Positions 41,174-55,579 of a stretch of 64,000 nucleotides of DNA are shown one piece after another (the first letter of the stretch is position 1; every line of letters starts with the position of its first letter). Source of the DNA: Neocallimastix lanati (nom. inval.) (lineage: Eukaryota; Neocallimastigomycota; Neocallimastigomycetes; Neocallimastigales; Neocallimastigaceae); the NCBI GenBank assembly GCA_016946835.1, contig JACVTC010000066.1, positions 105,001-169,000 on the forward strand, written 5' to 3'. A model generated the notes under the pieces. The model was not told the DNA's origin. It saw only the letters and a list, made by a program, of their open reading frames with translations, and did no database searches. The position numbers and the translations under genes are program-made.

Positions 41174-42668
41174 TTTGACTAAATTGAAAATGATAAAAAA
41201 TAATAAATTAATATTATTATTATTATTATTATATATTCATTATAACATTTTAATTTATGATTTATTTTTAAATAAATCAAAAATATATATTTTGATTATT
41301 AGTAAATCAGTAAATAAAACTATTCAAATATCATATTATAAAACTAATTTACTATATTCTTAATAATATAATATTTAAATAATTTTATTCATTTTTATAT
41401 TAATTTTCATACTGTTATTAAATTAATCTAAAATTTGAATATAAATTATTTTTTAAAGGAATATATATTCTTTCATCATTTACATTTAAAATTTTAAAAA
41501 AAAATAATTATTATCCGAAAATAAAATAAAAAAAAAAATAAAAGTATATCTTATCTTTAAATTATACTTATTTTTGCTATTTGTTATTTTTTTTAATTAT
41601 TAAAAAATAATAACAAAAAAAATTTTAAAATATTATTATTTTATTATAATTTATATATTAATTAATATATTTAATACTTCAAACTTTACATTTATTTATT
41701 TTTAATATTTTAATATTTATATTTGATTAAATGTTTATTTATATAAATATATATTTTTCCATCTTTATTCTAGTATTAAAGATTTGATTGTTTATTTTTA
41801 TTTAATCAAATACTTCATTAAATTTATTTCAATAAAATTAAAAAAAAATAAAATAAATCCTAGTAAACAAATATTTTATTTGAATTTCTTTGAAAAAAAA
41901 TTGTCGATTATTATTTTAATATTTTAATATATATAATCTTTTTATTAAATATTATTAAATATATTATTTATTAAACCAATTAAAATTTTTTATATATAAT
42001 TATAAAATTAAACTTACTTGATATTAATAATCTTTTTTTTTATATAAACAAATAGTATGATTTAGAAATAAAATAAAACTATAAACTTTCTTTTTTTAAA
42101 GTGAATATATTAATTTCCTTTTAATTCAATATAAAATATAAATACTTTTTCTTATATATTTTTACTGTAACTAAAATGTATAAATCTAAAATTTTTATAT
42201 TCTCTATCTCTAATATAATATTAGCAAATTTCCTCGAGGACTACAAATTATCCAACTACTGAACCTTTCAAAATAAAATAAAATAAATAAATAAATTATC
42301 TTTATATTCTATTATTTATATTGCTATTGGTAATAGAAATATAAAAATCTATTCTATAAAATCCACAATTAAAATATATATATAAAAAAAAGTATATATT
42401 TTATTGAGAAAAATATTGACTTAAGATCTTTAAAAGGAAATCTAAACGATAAGCAACAAAATCTAACAATAAATATATAAAATATTTATTTCTATTTAAT
42501 AATGCTTATTTGTTTTTTGTAGGATAAAAAAAAAAAAAAAAGAAAAGAAGAATTATATCTTTGTTTATTTATTTTTATATATACAATTTTATTTATTAAT
42601 TAAATTTAATATTTATTATATTTGTATTAAAAATGATAATAATGAAAAAAATAATAAAAACAATATTA

Positions 42669-42711
<43 letters not shown>

Positions 42712-45457
42712 TTCATTCATTCATTCATTTATTCATTTATTTACACTAAAAATCAAAATAAAATTAAATTATTAATAAATAAAATTATTTATTATTGTTA
42801 TTCTTTTTTTATTTTTTTATCACTATAAATTTAATATAATTATTAATCAGTTTAATAAAAGCAAATATTAATTTTGATAATAAATTTTAAAATTTAATAA
42901 TGAAGTAATTAATATTTAATAAAAAAAAAAAAAACGTATAAAAAAAAGACTTTTTCCAATATGAATAAATAATGTACCTAAAGAATATTTAAAGTTTTTT
43001 TTTTCATATAACAGATTCAAAATTCAAAGAAAATATGTTAAATATTTAAATATAAACAACTATTATTATATTATTATATCATTATATTTATTTTGCATTA
43101 TTTTCATTTTTCCTTCTATTTTACATCAATCTTAACTTTAAAAAATAATCTTTTACAAAATTTTAATTTAGAAAGTTAAGGCTTAGTTCATAATAATAAT
43201 TAATCAAATTAAATAAATAAAAGAATAAATAAATAAAAGAATAAATAAATAATATAATAAATAAATAATAAAATAAATAAATAATAAAATAAATAAATAA
43301 AAGAATAAATAAATAATAGAATAAATAAATAATAAAATAAATAAATAAAAGAATAAATAAATAATAGAATAAATAATAAAAAAAATAATAGAGTAATAAG
43401 TAATAATAGAATAAATATAAATAGTTCATTAATAAAATAAAAATAAAAGAAAAGATAAAAGAATAATAAAAGAATAATAAATAAAATACTCTTTTCGATG
43501 TATAAAATGATAATATAAATAATAATAATAATTAATAAATCAGTAATTATGAATAAAGTATAACTAACATTATCATTAAATAATACTAATTAAGTAAATA
43601 AAATGAAATAGTAAAATTTCATTTTAAGAATAATCAAAAACTCAATAATAATATCTTCTTTTTTTAACAAAAAGTTTAATTATTAATAGCATATTATTCA
43701 ATTATTATTCAATAAAAGAAGAGTTTGAGGTTATATCTTTATATTCCATCAAAGACAAACAAGGAATCCTTTTAAGCAATATTGAGTATAATACAGTTTT
43801 AATAAGTATTATAATAAATAATTCCTTTATTTACAATTTCATCCTTTTTTTTTTACCACAATTTATGGTATTTTCTTTTATTTCTTTCGAACAGTCCCTG
43901 AAATAAAATTTTTTTTTCAATTTTTTTTGAATTTCATTAATTTATATTAATTGTATTTATTAAAAACGAATAGAAATTAAAAAAGATCCATTTGTACTGT
44001 AATATATGTGTTACATATATTATTAATATTATTCACAAAATTAAATGGACAAACTTTAAAAATTAATATTTTTGAAGCTTTTCAAATAAAATATTTTTTG
44101 ACTTTTTTGGTATTAAATTTTATGAATTCAATTGTTATAATATATTAACAATACCATAATATTATATGACATACCTTAAATCAAAAAGATACATGATAGA
44201 ATTTAAATTAATACAATTAAATTATTGGTATGTTTTTAATATATCACAATATATTACTTTTATATAATTTAATATAACATAGAATTCTTAAAAAATAAGG
44301 AATTACGATTATTGTAATACAACAAAAAAAAAATAATTAATAATTAATTAATAATTATTAATTAATAAATAATATATAATAAATTATAAGTAATAAGTAA
44401 TAAATAGATAATAAATAAATAATAAATAAATAATAAATAAATAATAAATTATCAGTAATAAATAATAAATAATAAATAATAAATAATAAATAATAAATAA
44501 TTGAATAATAAATAATAAATAATAAATAATAAATAATAAATAATAAATAATAAATAATAAATAATAAATAATAAATAATAAATAATAAATAATAAATAAT
44601 AAATAATAAATAATAAATAATAAATAATAAATATATAATAAATAAATACCAAATAAGATATAATAAATAATTAAATAATTGAATTATATAATAAATAATT
44701 AAATAATAAATAATAGAAAATAATATATATAAATAAATAATTTAATAAATAATAATTTATATATATAAATAATAATACATATAATAAACAATATATAAAT
44801 AAATAATATATAATATATAATAAATAATAATTATTTAAGTTATAAATATTTTAATAATAAATAGTTACTAAATAATATATAATCTATAATAAATAAAGAG
44901 TATATATTAATAATAAATAATAAATAATTGAATAAATAATAGAAAATAAAAATATAATTAAATAATTATATATATAATAAATAATTAATAATAAATAATA
45001 ATAAAAAGAGTATTTATTAATAATAATATTAAATAATTGAATTATAAATAATAAATAATAAATAATAAATAATAAATTATAAGTAATAAATAATAAATAA
45101 TAAATAATAAAAAATAATGTGTAATAAATAATAAATAAATAATAAATAAATAATAAATAAATAATATGTAATATGTACAATAATTAATAAATAATAATTT
45201 TTAATTTATTAATAATAAAGAAATAAATATTAAATATTTAATATTAAACATAAAATATTTATTCATATTATTAAAATGATTTATTTAAAAAAATTTTACT
45301 TTAATAAATAAACTAATGTATACAATTTAAATACGTAAATGGATTATTTTATAAATAATATTTTGATTTATTAATCAATAAAAAAAAAAAAAAAGAATTC
45401 TTTTTTAATTTAAAATTAAACTTTTTGTATAAAAATTTTTTAAACAATTTAAAAAAC
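41174..45457. other. Intergenic AT repeats between kinesin and the 5.8S relic
   Basis: No gene seen. Blocks include ATTT/ATTC tetranucleotides (42,680-42,745), an AATAAATAAATAATAGAATA-type minisatellite (43,200-43,410), and a long AATAATA 7-mer array (about 44,400-45,175). Tyr/Leu/Ile-rich frames over these are artefacts. Confidence 0.65.
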
Positions 45458-45543
45458 AACTTTTGACATTGGATCTCTTGATTCTTATAACGAAGAACTC
45501 AGCAAAATGAGATCATCATCAAATCTTCGAACCCACATATCCC
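45458..45543 (+). pseudogene. 5.8S rRNA relic with internal deletion
   Basis: Starts AACTTTTGACATTGGATCTC, continues TTGATTCTTATAACGAAGAA, CTCAGCAAAATGAGAT and then CATCAAATCTTCGAACCCAC. These are the highly conserved 5.8S blocks GGATCTCTTGGTTCT, GAAGAACGCAGC and ATCGAATCTTTGAACGCA with point changes. The segment between them (normally AAGTAATGTGAATTGCAGAATT...) is missing, leaving about 86 of roughly 155 nt. Followed by a TTTTTTAG/CTAAAAAA hairpin. No 18S or 28S is recognisable nearby. Non-functional. Confidence 0.75.
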
Positions 45544-46400
45544 TTTTTTAGTTTACTAAAAAAGTGTAAATGATTAAATATCAGAAAAATATTCTCATAA
45601 AAATACATTTTTTTTGTTTTTTTTTTAGAGTTATGAATGTTTCATAACGATTAACAAAGTGGTTTCACTTTAAATTCATTTTAAAGTCATTTTAATTTGT
45701 ATATGACCTTTTATTTTTGGTTTTAATTAAAAACTGGTCAAAATTTTCTTATAAGAAAGAAATAAAATTTTCAAACCTTTAATTAATTCAAACAGTTTTC
45801 TGTGGTCTAACATACATAAGGCTCCTGGTTCAATCTCGCCCTTTGATCTTTCACATTTTTAGGTTTTCCTTACATGAGGTTTTTACGGATTATGGTGGTT
45901 AGGGTTACAGGTAAGTATTTCCCTTTATATATATATTATTCTAAATCTCCTAAATAATATAGACAAAGTACTGTCCTAATTGTGGGCCTGAAAGGGTTGA
46001 GCAAGTACTGTCATTTAATATATTTACGAGGGAATTAGCATTCGAATACATATCATCCATCCATGTAGATATATTTTACTAAAGTAATATAGATATATTT
46101 CTCTAAATTGCAGTCTTTCTGACTTATATACAGTTTCTATGGGAGCTAGTACGTATCTCATTGGGTTTGGTTATATTGGCCTCGCTTCAAAAGGAAGTTA
46201 GGAACAGGAGAAGAACTCTGAGAAACAAGGTATTTGAAAATTTTCGGCAATAATATGCATGTCAGAGTGCCAATACCAAAGGTTCAGTAAGGACATTATC
46301 TCCCTATGCGAAAGAATATGGTAGTGTTTTGATTACCTCAATATTCCCATGCCTTTGAAAGGAGACTGAAAATAAGGGTGGTACATGCAAGAAATAAAGA
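45544..46400 (+). other. Mixed-composition region with possible LINE zinc-finger fragment
   Basis: At 45,963-46,090 the + strand reads TKYCPNCGPERVEQVLSF, like the C-terminal CxxC finger of LINE polyproteins. It lacks the downstream His/Cys pair and no RT motif is adjacent. The rest (45,780-46,400) has the composition of a decayed element but no frame I can assign. Confidence 0.3.
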
Positions 46401-47267
46401 AAAAAAAATTCACTGTTAAAATATTCTTTATTCAAACTTTATCATTGAGTATATAATAAAAATATATATATATATATATTTACAATAAAAGTTTATTATA
46501 AAATATATAGTTAAAGTTAACTTTTTGCAAAAATTTTATTATTATTATTATTATTAATTTAAATTGAAATTGTAAAAAAATATATATATATATCTAAATA
46601 TATTAATATTTAATTCATTGTATTTAATATTAAATCATATTTTTAGTTTTTTTTTTTTTTATTTAAAATATTTACTTAGAATTCTTTATATTAATAGATA
46701 ATAATAGAAGTTATATTAATTTAAATAAATTAAAAAGATATTTAAAATAGAAGAATGTTGATATTATTAAATAATAAAATATTAAATATGTATTGTACCT
46801 ATTATTAATATAAATGAAAAGGTTAAATTATATTTTTAATATTAAAAATTTAAAGTTTAACCTAACCATATACAGCATATTTAAAAAAAATTAACAAATT
46901 TCAAAATATAAAATTCAATTTATATTAAGATGCTAATAAATAATACTTAATAACTAATAAGAAAAAATTTTAAAAAAAATAATTTTTTTTTTAACAAAAA
47001 ATCTTTTATTTATTTTTTTATTTAAAAAAAAAAAACAAAAATAAAAACCAAAAACAACAAATAATAAAACAAATTAAAAAATAATAAAACAAAAAAAAAA
47101 TAGTAGAGGTAATTATTAAAACATTGGAAGTGAAATAAATATAAAAAAATTATTAATTTTTATAGTTCAAAAAATTCAATCTATTTAGATATAAACATAA
47201 TAATGAAGTTTTGATTTTTTTTTTTTTTTTTTTTTTTTTTTGTTTTGTTTTAAAACAAAATAAATCC

Positions 47268-47313
<46 letters not shown>

Positions 47314-47561
47314 GGATTTTTTTTTTTTTTGTTTTGTTTTAAAACAAAATAAATCCAAAAAAAAAAAAAATATATATATATATATATATAAATAAATGGA
47401 TTTTTTTTTTTTATATTTATATAATAAGAAAAGCAATAAGGCTATTTTAATTTTTATTTTTATTTTTTTTTTTATTTAATTTGTTAATTTATTTGAAATA
47501 TTATATTATTATAGATACTTAATTGGTTAAACTAAAATCATACAAATAATTATAATTTACT

Positions 47562-47595
<34 letters not shown>

Positions 47596-47867
47596 TATAT
47601 TTTATGTAAAAAATAAATTATAATAAATATTTAATGATAAATAGAAAATAGAAAAAAGAAATTTACTTTTATAGAATATATACATTTATTTATAAATAAT
47701 TGCATAGTTGTAAATTGAAACATTTTGCAATATCTATATCAATAAATTTAAATCTTTAAATTATATTTTTATAATCAAATCATAAATATAAAATTAATTA
47801 GATTATTTATTCCTCTTTAAAGAGAAAGAAATAGAAATAAAAATTTAAATATTTATAAATATATAAA
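46401..47867. other. AT-rich spacer upstream of the TM9SF gene
   Basis: No gene seen. Contains a tandem duplication of about 98 bp (47,225-47,402), each unit with the perfect palindrome TTTTGTTTTAAAACAAAA, an A-tract and a TA tract. Long T-tracts lie at about 47,565-47,592. The 5' UTR and promoter of the TM9SF gene should lie in the last few hundred bases. Confidence 0.6.
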
Positions 47868-50800
47868 ATGAATTACTTTAATAATAAAATACCGAATTTC
47901 ATAAAAACATTTATTTTGTCAATATTTTTATTGGGATGGTCGGTTAATGCAATTAACTTTCCAGGTATTCCAAACAATTATCGTATTGGAGATAAAGTTC
48001 CAATTTTAGTAAATTCATTAGTTTCATCAAATACAGCTTTTCCATATGATTATTATAATGAACATTTTGGCTTTTGTCAACCAGAAGGTGGTCCAACTGC
48101 CATGAAAGAATCATTAGGTAGTATTATTTTTGGTGAACGTCTTTATGATTCTCCTTTTGAAGTATATATAAAAACTTAAATTATAAACTTATATTAAATT
48201 ATAATTAATATATATTAATATAGAATTTTTTTATTTTTATTTAGATTAATTAAATATTATCCATTTATTAACATATTATTATCTTTTTATTTATTTATTT
48301 AATTTATTTACTTAAAGATTTTTATGTTAAAAAATAGTACATGTCAAAGTCAATGTAAAACTAATGTTACCATAGATGCAGTAAATGCCAAATTTATTAA
48401 TGAAAGAATTTTAGAACAATATAACGTTAGATGGTATTTTATAATCATTACATTATTATTTTTAATTTTATTTTATTTTTTTTATTTTTTTATTTTTTTT
48501 TTCATTTTTGTATATTTAAATTTTATTATTAATAATGTTATTAATATTTTTTATTTATTTTATTTTTATTCGTATTGAATATTATAATTAATATGAAACA
48601 AATAATTTTTATTATAGGATTGTTGATAATATTCCAGCTGCTAGAAAGATGCTCACTGAAGAAGGAAAGATTCTTTATAGTGAAGGATTTGAACTTGGTT
48701 TAATTGATGTATTAATTTATTAATATATATATATATTATGAAAAGAACATTTATATATTTACTATATATTATTATAATGAATAAATAATAAATATTAAAA
48801 TTTATAAACAAATTTATGTCTTACAGGAAAATGGAAAACCAGCTATTAATAATCATTTTGATATTCAAATTGAATACCATATTAATAATGGAAGATATCG
48901 TATTGTTGGTGTTCTTGTATGGCCATATAGGTATATACAATATATTTTAATTTATTTTTGTTATTAACATAATATTATATTATATGAGTATGAATTCTAA
49001 TTTATTTTATTTTATTTATTTATTTATTTATTATTATTATTATTATTATTTTTTTTTTAATATTTCTATAATAATAATTATGTTTTTTAAATTTTATAAA
49101 TTTACGAAAATATTGTATATATATATAATAACGTTATATATAAAGTATTAAGAATATTGATAGAGAACATGATTGTAGTAATATCAAGAGTGAAGAACAT
49201 CAATATCTTTCAGAAACTGAATCAACTACATTCAGTTATACTTTTAATATTATTTGGACAGTATGTTATTTTTTTTACAATTATTATTAAAAAAAAAAAG
49301 TATAGATTATTGTTTTAAAAAATATTTATTATTTATAAATAATATTTATATACAAAAAGGAATCACCAGTTGCTTGGGTTACTCGTTGGGATCATTATAT
49401 ATATAATCCTGATGCTGAAACTCATTGGTTAAGGTAAATTTTTTTATCCGTTATAGTAATACTTTTATAATTTAAAATCAATTTTATTGTTAAATACGAA
49501 ATATTAATTTTTATTTGTTTATCAAAATAATTTAATATATATTATATAATATAGTTTAGTCAATTCATTTGTAATTGCTATATTATTAACTGGTATGGTT
49601 GCAATGATTATTATTAGAACTTTAAGAAAAGATATTATTAGATATAACAGGATGGATTTAGTAAGTCTATATATTTAATTTGTTAAAATATAAAATTATA
49701 TATATATATATATATATATTTAATGTATATTAATTAATAATTTATAATAATAATGATATTATGATAATATTAATGTATTATTATTATTTTTTTTTTGATA
49801 GGAGGAACAACAGGAAGAATATGGATGGAAATTAGTTCATGGTGATGTTTTCAGAGCTCCGTTCCATAGAATGTGGTTATCTGTATTATTAGGAAATGGT
49901 GTTCAATCCTTTTTAATGTGCATTGTTACTTTGTGTAATTTTTTTTTTTTTTTCTTTTAAATTTTCAATTTTTTTTTTTTTTATTTTATAATGAAATAGT
50001 TTTATTACATAGAAATAATTTATATTTATTGTATATATTAAAATAGGTTTCGCTGTTTTAGGTTTCCTTTCACCAGCTAGTCGTGGTTCTATTCCAACTG
50101 TTATGCTTTTATTCTATCTTGTTTTTTCATGCTTCTCAGGTTATATTTCTGCCCGTTTATATAAGGTTCAAGGTGGTGAAGGTTACAAAAGAAATGCTAT
50201 ATTTACAGCTTTCTTATTCCCAGGGTAAAATATATTTATTATACTAAATATTGATATAATATAGATATTATTATAATCTATAAAAATAATTTATAATAAT
50301 TATAATAATACTAATTCAAAATATGAAGTGATATAAAGAAATTAAATTATACTAATTATTATTATTATTATTTTTTTATTTTTTTATTTTTTTTTTTTTT
50401 ATTATTAATTATTAATATATTTATAAATAATAATTTTCTATTACAGTGGTATATTAGTTTTCTATCTTTTCTTAAATATATTCATGATTGCCAATGATTC
50501 TTCTGGTGCTATTCCATTTGGTACTTTAGTTTTTATTCTTTCTATTTGGACATTAATATCTATTCCATTATGTTTCGTTGGTGCATTCTTTGGATTTAGA
50601 AAGACTTCAATTTCTATTCCAGTAAGAACTAATCAAATTCCAAGACAAGTTCCTGAACAAGTAATTATTATTATTATTATTATTATTATCATTATTATTA
50701 ATATCAATATAAATTTATTTGTATAATATAGTTATTATTGTGATTATATTTTATTATATTATATAATATTTTCTTAGTTTTATTTTTTACTTTTATTTAA

Positions 50801-51763
50801 TATATTATAACTAATATTAATGATGAATATCTTATATATATATATATATATAATTAATTATTTTATTTTTATTTTTATTTTTTATTTATTTTTAATTAGC
50901 CATTCTATTTAAGATTCATTCCATCAGCTTTTATTGGTGGTATTTTACCATTTGGTGCTATTTTCATTGAAGTCTTCTATATCATGAACAGTATTATTTT
51001 CCATCATATATACTCCATTTTCTCTTTCCTTTTCCTTGGTTTCTTAATTTTAATTGTTACATGTGCCGAAGTTTCAATTTTAATTTGTTACTTTAGATTA
51101 TGTTCTGAGGATTACCGTTGGTGGTGGCATTCATTTGTGTAAGTTATTTTATTTTAATATATATATATATATGCATATGTTTAAATTAAATTTAGAATAC
51201 ACATATAAGGTTATTGAAATAAAAACAGAAGAAAATCTTAAATTAATATTATATATATATTATATAATATATATTTCATATAGTACTTCTGGTTCATGTG
51301 CTGTTTACACTTTCTTATACAGTATTCTTTACTATTACACTAAATTATCATTTGATTCTTTCTCATCAACAATATTATATTTCGGTTATTCACTCATTTT
51401 CTGTGCTTTCTTCTTTATTACTGCAGGTATGACTTTTATTATTATTATTATTATTGTAAAAAATAAATAAAAAAATAAGAAATATTGAAAATTTTTTTTA
51501 TTAATAAATTTTTTATTTTTATTTTCTTTTTTATTAATAGGTACTGTTGGTTTCTTTGCAACTTTCTGGTTCGTAAGGAAGATTTATGGGTAAATTTTTT
51601 TTTATTAGATAAATAATAATACTTATAAATTAATTAAATAATAATTTTACTAATTTTTTTTTTTTTTATTTTTTATTTTTTTATTTTTTTTTATTTTTTT
51701 TTAATATTTTTATTTTTACATATATGATATAAATCTTTAAATAGATCCATTAAAATTGATTAA
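47868..51763 (+). CDS. TM9SF: TM9 superfamily / EMP70 nonaspanin, TM9SF2/4-like
   Basis: Multispanning endosome/Golgi protein. Fourteen exons: 47868-48161, 48318-48433, 48618-48708, 48827-48930, 49146-49260, 49360-49433, 49555-49660, 49802-49934, 50047-50224, 50447-50660, 50900-51138, 51284-51426, 51541-51589, 51745-51763. The joined frame is 624 aa. A signal peptide (hydrophobic FILSIFLLGWSVNA) is followed by the lumenal domain with NFPGIP, PYDYY, SLGSIIFGERL and RWIVDNIP. Nine hydrophobic segments follow, from SLVNSFVIAILLTGMVAMI onward, with the cytosolic GWKLVHGDVFRAP. The end is FVRKIYGSIKID: the last 19-nt exon supplies the KxD COPI/Golgi-retention signal. Without that intron the frame would stop at KIYG. 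Proteins of this family help sort membrane proteins with Gly-rich transmembrane segments and act in adhesion in other species. Confidence 0.94.
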
Positions 51764-53218
51764 ACGAAATAAATTTTAAATAATTTCAAATAATAAAAAT
51801 ATAACTTTTTTTTTTTTTTTTTTTTTTTAAGTTATTTTGAATTATTAGAATATAATATTATATTAAATATTATTTAATATATTAAAGTAAATGATAAAAA
51901 GTATATATATATTTAAATGAGTAATTAAATAAAAATATTTATAAAAAAAAAAAATAAATAAATAAAAAAAAAAAAATTAAAGTTTTATTTTAGTATTAAA
52001 TTTTTAATTGATAATATTAAATAAAATTATTAATTCTAATACTAATACTAATATTAGTAATAATAAAAGAAAAGAAAAGCAAAAAACAAAAACAAAAACG
52101 AAAATCTGGAATTAAATATGAAATAAAAATTATATAAAAATAAAAAAAAAATATATATATATATATATATAATATTAGAATATATAAATAGTAATACTAT
52201 AACTGTTAGAATAATAGAAATGAAATAATTTTAAATATTTTAGAAATTTATATATGAATTTATTAATATTAAAGGATCAATATTTCAATTAATTTTTTTA
52301 ATTTTTTAATAAAAATTTCTATTTTATTATTATATTATTATTATATTATTATTTAGTATTAGTATAAATTCTAAGTATTATATAATATATATTTATAGAA
52401 ATTTTTTATTATTTTTTTTTTAAAAAAAGAGAAAAAAAAAAAAAAAAAAAAAAAAAAAGAAAAAGAAATAAATAATAATTAAATTAAATTATAAAAAAAA
52501 AAAAAAAAAAAAAAATTATTATTATTATTATTATTATAATTATAATAATAATAATAAAAAATAAAATAATAATAAAGAAAAAAAATAATAAAAAACAAAA
52601 TAATAAAAAATAAAATAATAAAAAATAAAATAATTAAAAAATAAAATAATAAGAGAATTCTGTAAATTTTATTATATTGTATTATATATTGACATGTATT
52701 GTATGTTTTATATAATATATTTTATTTTTATTCTTATTTTTCAATTCATGTCGATGTATATTATTGAAATTAGGCTAATAGGTATGTTTATGTAATGTTG
52801 TATATAGATAATTACAGAAAAAAAAAAAAAAAAAAAAAAAAAAGGGAAAATTTTAAGATGATAAACTAATAAGTAAAACTGATGAATAATGAATATAATA
52901 GTTTTAATAATTTTAGGTTGGTAGGTAATAATTATCAAAAATAATAGTGAAAAATGTTGTTATAAATATATGTATATATAAGCTTTATTACATTATTTTT
53001 TTTTTATTTTTTTTTTATTTTTTTTTAAATATTATTATTATTTTTATTATTTCTTGATATATTCGTTAATAGATATATATAATGATATATTTATTACTTA
53101 TTGTAAATTTAATGGAATAATGATGTCGATATTGTTAAACGATCATATATATATATTATTTTTTTATCTGTATTTTTATTATTATTATTATTATTTATTT
53201 ATTTTTTTTTTTAAATTT
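51764..53218. other. Convergent 3' spacer between TM9SF and snurportin genes
   Basis: No gene seen. A/T homopolymers, AAT repeats (52,515-52,650) and TA tracts. Presumably holds both 3' UTRs. Confidence 0.6.
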
Positions 53219-53532
53219 TTAAATTTCCATCGTACTACAATAGTCTTTGAGTAAAGTTTTAGCTTCATCTATTGTTAAATGACAACATAAGGGAGTTGAA
53301 CCTAAGATATAGTGTGATTCCTTATTATAGAATAAAATGGTGGATGGTGGTTTAATAGGTCCAATTATATTTTCACAATGAGAGGTTAAATTGTCGTCAT
53401 TAGCATTAAGAAATTGTATTAATTCATTAGGTTGACAATAACAGGCAGGTAATGGTATAAAGGAATGTTGATTGTAACGATTACAAGTTTTTAAATCAAT
53501 TTCATTTACTTTGGTTTGTATCCAAAAGAATC

Positions 53533-53624
<92 letters not shown>

Positions 53625-53655
53625 TTTATTATTTTTATTATTAATATTATTATTA

Positions 53656-53686
<31 letters not shown>

Positions 53687-55579
53687 CAGCATTATTATTT
53701 TATTATCATTATTTTTTATAAATAGTTTTAAAATTATAAAGATGATAAAAGCAAACAATAATAATAATAATAATAATATTTAGTAAATATGAATAAATAT
53801 ATTATATTATTATATTAATAAATATAATTTATATATAATATTGTTATAAAATAAAAATGATGATTAATATTAATATTAATATTAATACCAATATATTATT
53901 ATTATTATTATTATTATTTATTATTATTATTATTATTATTACCTAAATTCAGCTTCACAATCATAAGTTGGATAACCTTTCCAACACATAATATCTTTTA
54001 TATAATAGGTATTTACTTCTTCACAATACATACAGTCTAAAATAGAGTAATTTTGAAAGTCTCTTTATATACATATATATATTATAATTATTAGTATATA
54101 TATATTTATTTTTTATTATTATAATTATTATTATTAATAATTAAAATACCTTGATAATGGATTTCCTCCTGGTATATTAGAATAAAATGTTTCTATAATT
54201 GTACCTGATTAACAATAAATAATAATTAATAATAATAATATAAGTAAATATTTTAATTGAAAAAGTTGATAGATGGTTTAATGATAAAAAATTATGGAAA
54301 AAACAAAAAACAAAAACAAAAAACAAAAAATAAAACAAAAAACAAAAAATAAAACAAAAAACAAAAAAAAACAAAAAACAAAAAACAAAAAACAAAAAAT
54401 TATATATTTAATTTACCATCATCTCTTCTACTAACAGTTTTTCCTAAAAGTTTGAATAATTAAAAATTTATTAATGAAAAAGGTAATTAGCAATAAACAA
54501 AAAATGTTATTACTAATAGTATTACTAATAGTAATAAAATATATTTTTTTTATAGAATTATTAGTATTTTATTATAGAATTATATAAGTTTTATATGTAA
54601 ATATACCATTATAAGAAATAACGAGACATGGAATGCCATCTGGTACTTTTACTGAAATCCAATTAGTTTGGAAATCTTCTGGAATTTCCATTAACTTTTC
54701 ACTTATCATTAACTGATTTCTTTTAATTTTTGATTTCATTTATATAAATTTTCATATATTTTTAAATTGAAGTATATACATACGTACATATATATTTTAT
54801 TTAATTTTTTTTTAATTACCAATAAATTAATTTATAGTTAGTGTAATTATTAAAATGAATTTCAAATATAATTATTTTTCAATATATTATTTATAATATC
54901 TTACTTGAATGTTTTAATATCTTTTCTATATTTATTCTTCTTTTTATTCTTATTCTTATTCTTTTTTGTTTTTTTATCAATTTCCATCCCATTTTCATTA
55001 TTTTCTATAGACATATTGTTATTGGAAGCAGAAGAAGAAGTTGTAGTATCAACTACTTGATTTGGAATTTCAAAATCAGAATCAGAGTCAGAATCATCTT
55101 CTCCATTTTCTTTTCGTATTGATAATTCAATTAATTTTCTAGCTTGATTAACTAATGAGTTTCTTTTCTATTGTAACAAATGTGCATGTATTAAAATTAT
55201 TATTATTATTATTATTGTTATTATTATTATTTAATAAATATTGATAATAAAATGATAAAATAATAATAATAAAAAAAAAAAAAAAAAAAAAAAGTATTAA
55301 AGTTATAAAGTTTTAATACATTAAATAATTAGAATAGCCGTATTATATCTTTATTTATTATATTATTTTCATTATTATTTATTTTATTTTATTTTATTTT
55401 ATTTTATTTATTTTTACCTGTCTTTGCTCTTCTAATATTTTTTTTCTTCTTTCTTCTTGTTTCTCTTCTCTTGTTTTTGTAAATGATGTTGCTTTATAAT
55501 CTTTTTTTCTAAAAGAAGTATTATTTTCTGTATTATTTTCTTTATTATCTAAGTTAAAAGTAAAAGTAAAATTCTCCAT
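53219..55579 (-). CDS. SNUPN: Snurportin-1 (m3G-cap snRNP import adaptor)
   Basis: Binds the trimethylguanosine cap of spliceosomal snRNPs and brings them to importin-beta. Seven exons: 55579-55418, 55167-54905, 54719-54607, 54443-54417, 54204-54150, 54062-53943, 53531-53219; 350 aa. The importin-beta-binding helix lies near the exon 1/2 junction (REEKQEERRKKILEEQRQ, then KRNSLVNQARKLIE), matching the human ERRRRLLELQKSKR...NHARRLAE pattern. An acidic/Ser linker and a Lys/Asn-rich basic stretch follow. The cap-binding domain has [53 protein letters not shown] and ESHYILGSTPLC, all diagnostic. The intron before the last exon carries an ATT tract that prolongs the last exon's frame as poly-Ile; that extension is intronic. 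Confidence 0.92.
53532..53942. repeat. ATT-rich tract inside snurportin intron 6
   Basis: About 90 bp of pure ATT followed by interrupted ATT/TTTATT and CATTATT repeats. A second ATT tract lies near 53,892-53,940. Both are within one 411-nt intron. Confidence 0.85.

Noticed and set aside
44452-45180. LFIIYYL-type repeat proteins
   Set aside because: Translation of AATAATA 7-mer arrays; a 7-bp unit cycles through frames and gives a 7-residue pseudo-repeat.
45790-45850. tRNA-like GGTTCAATCTCG (box B resemblance)
   Set aside because: No convincing box A at the right distance and no cloverleaf could be drawn.
45890-45915. Telomere-like TTAGGG in GTGGTTAGGGTTACAG
   Set aside because: A single occurrence; no tandem array.
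53532-53758. Poly-Ile N-terminal extension of the last snurportin exon
   Set aside because: It lies upstream of the AAAAG acceptor required to join the conserved CEAEFR/FFW sequence and is intronic microsatellite.
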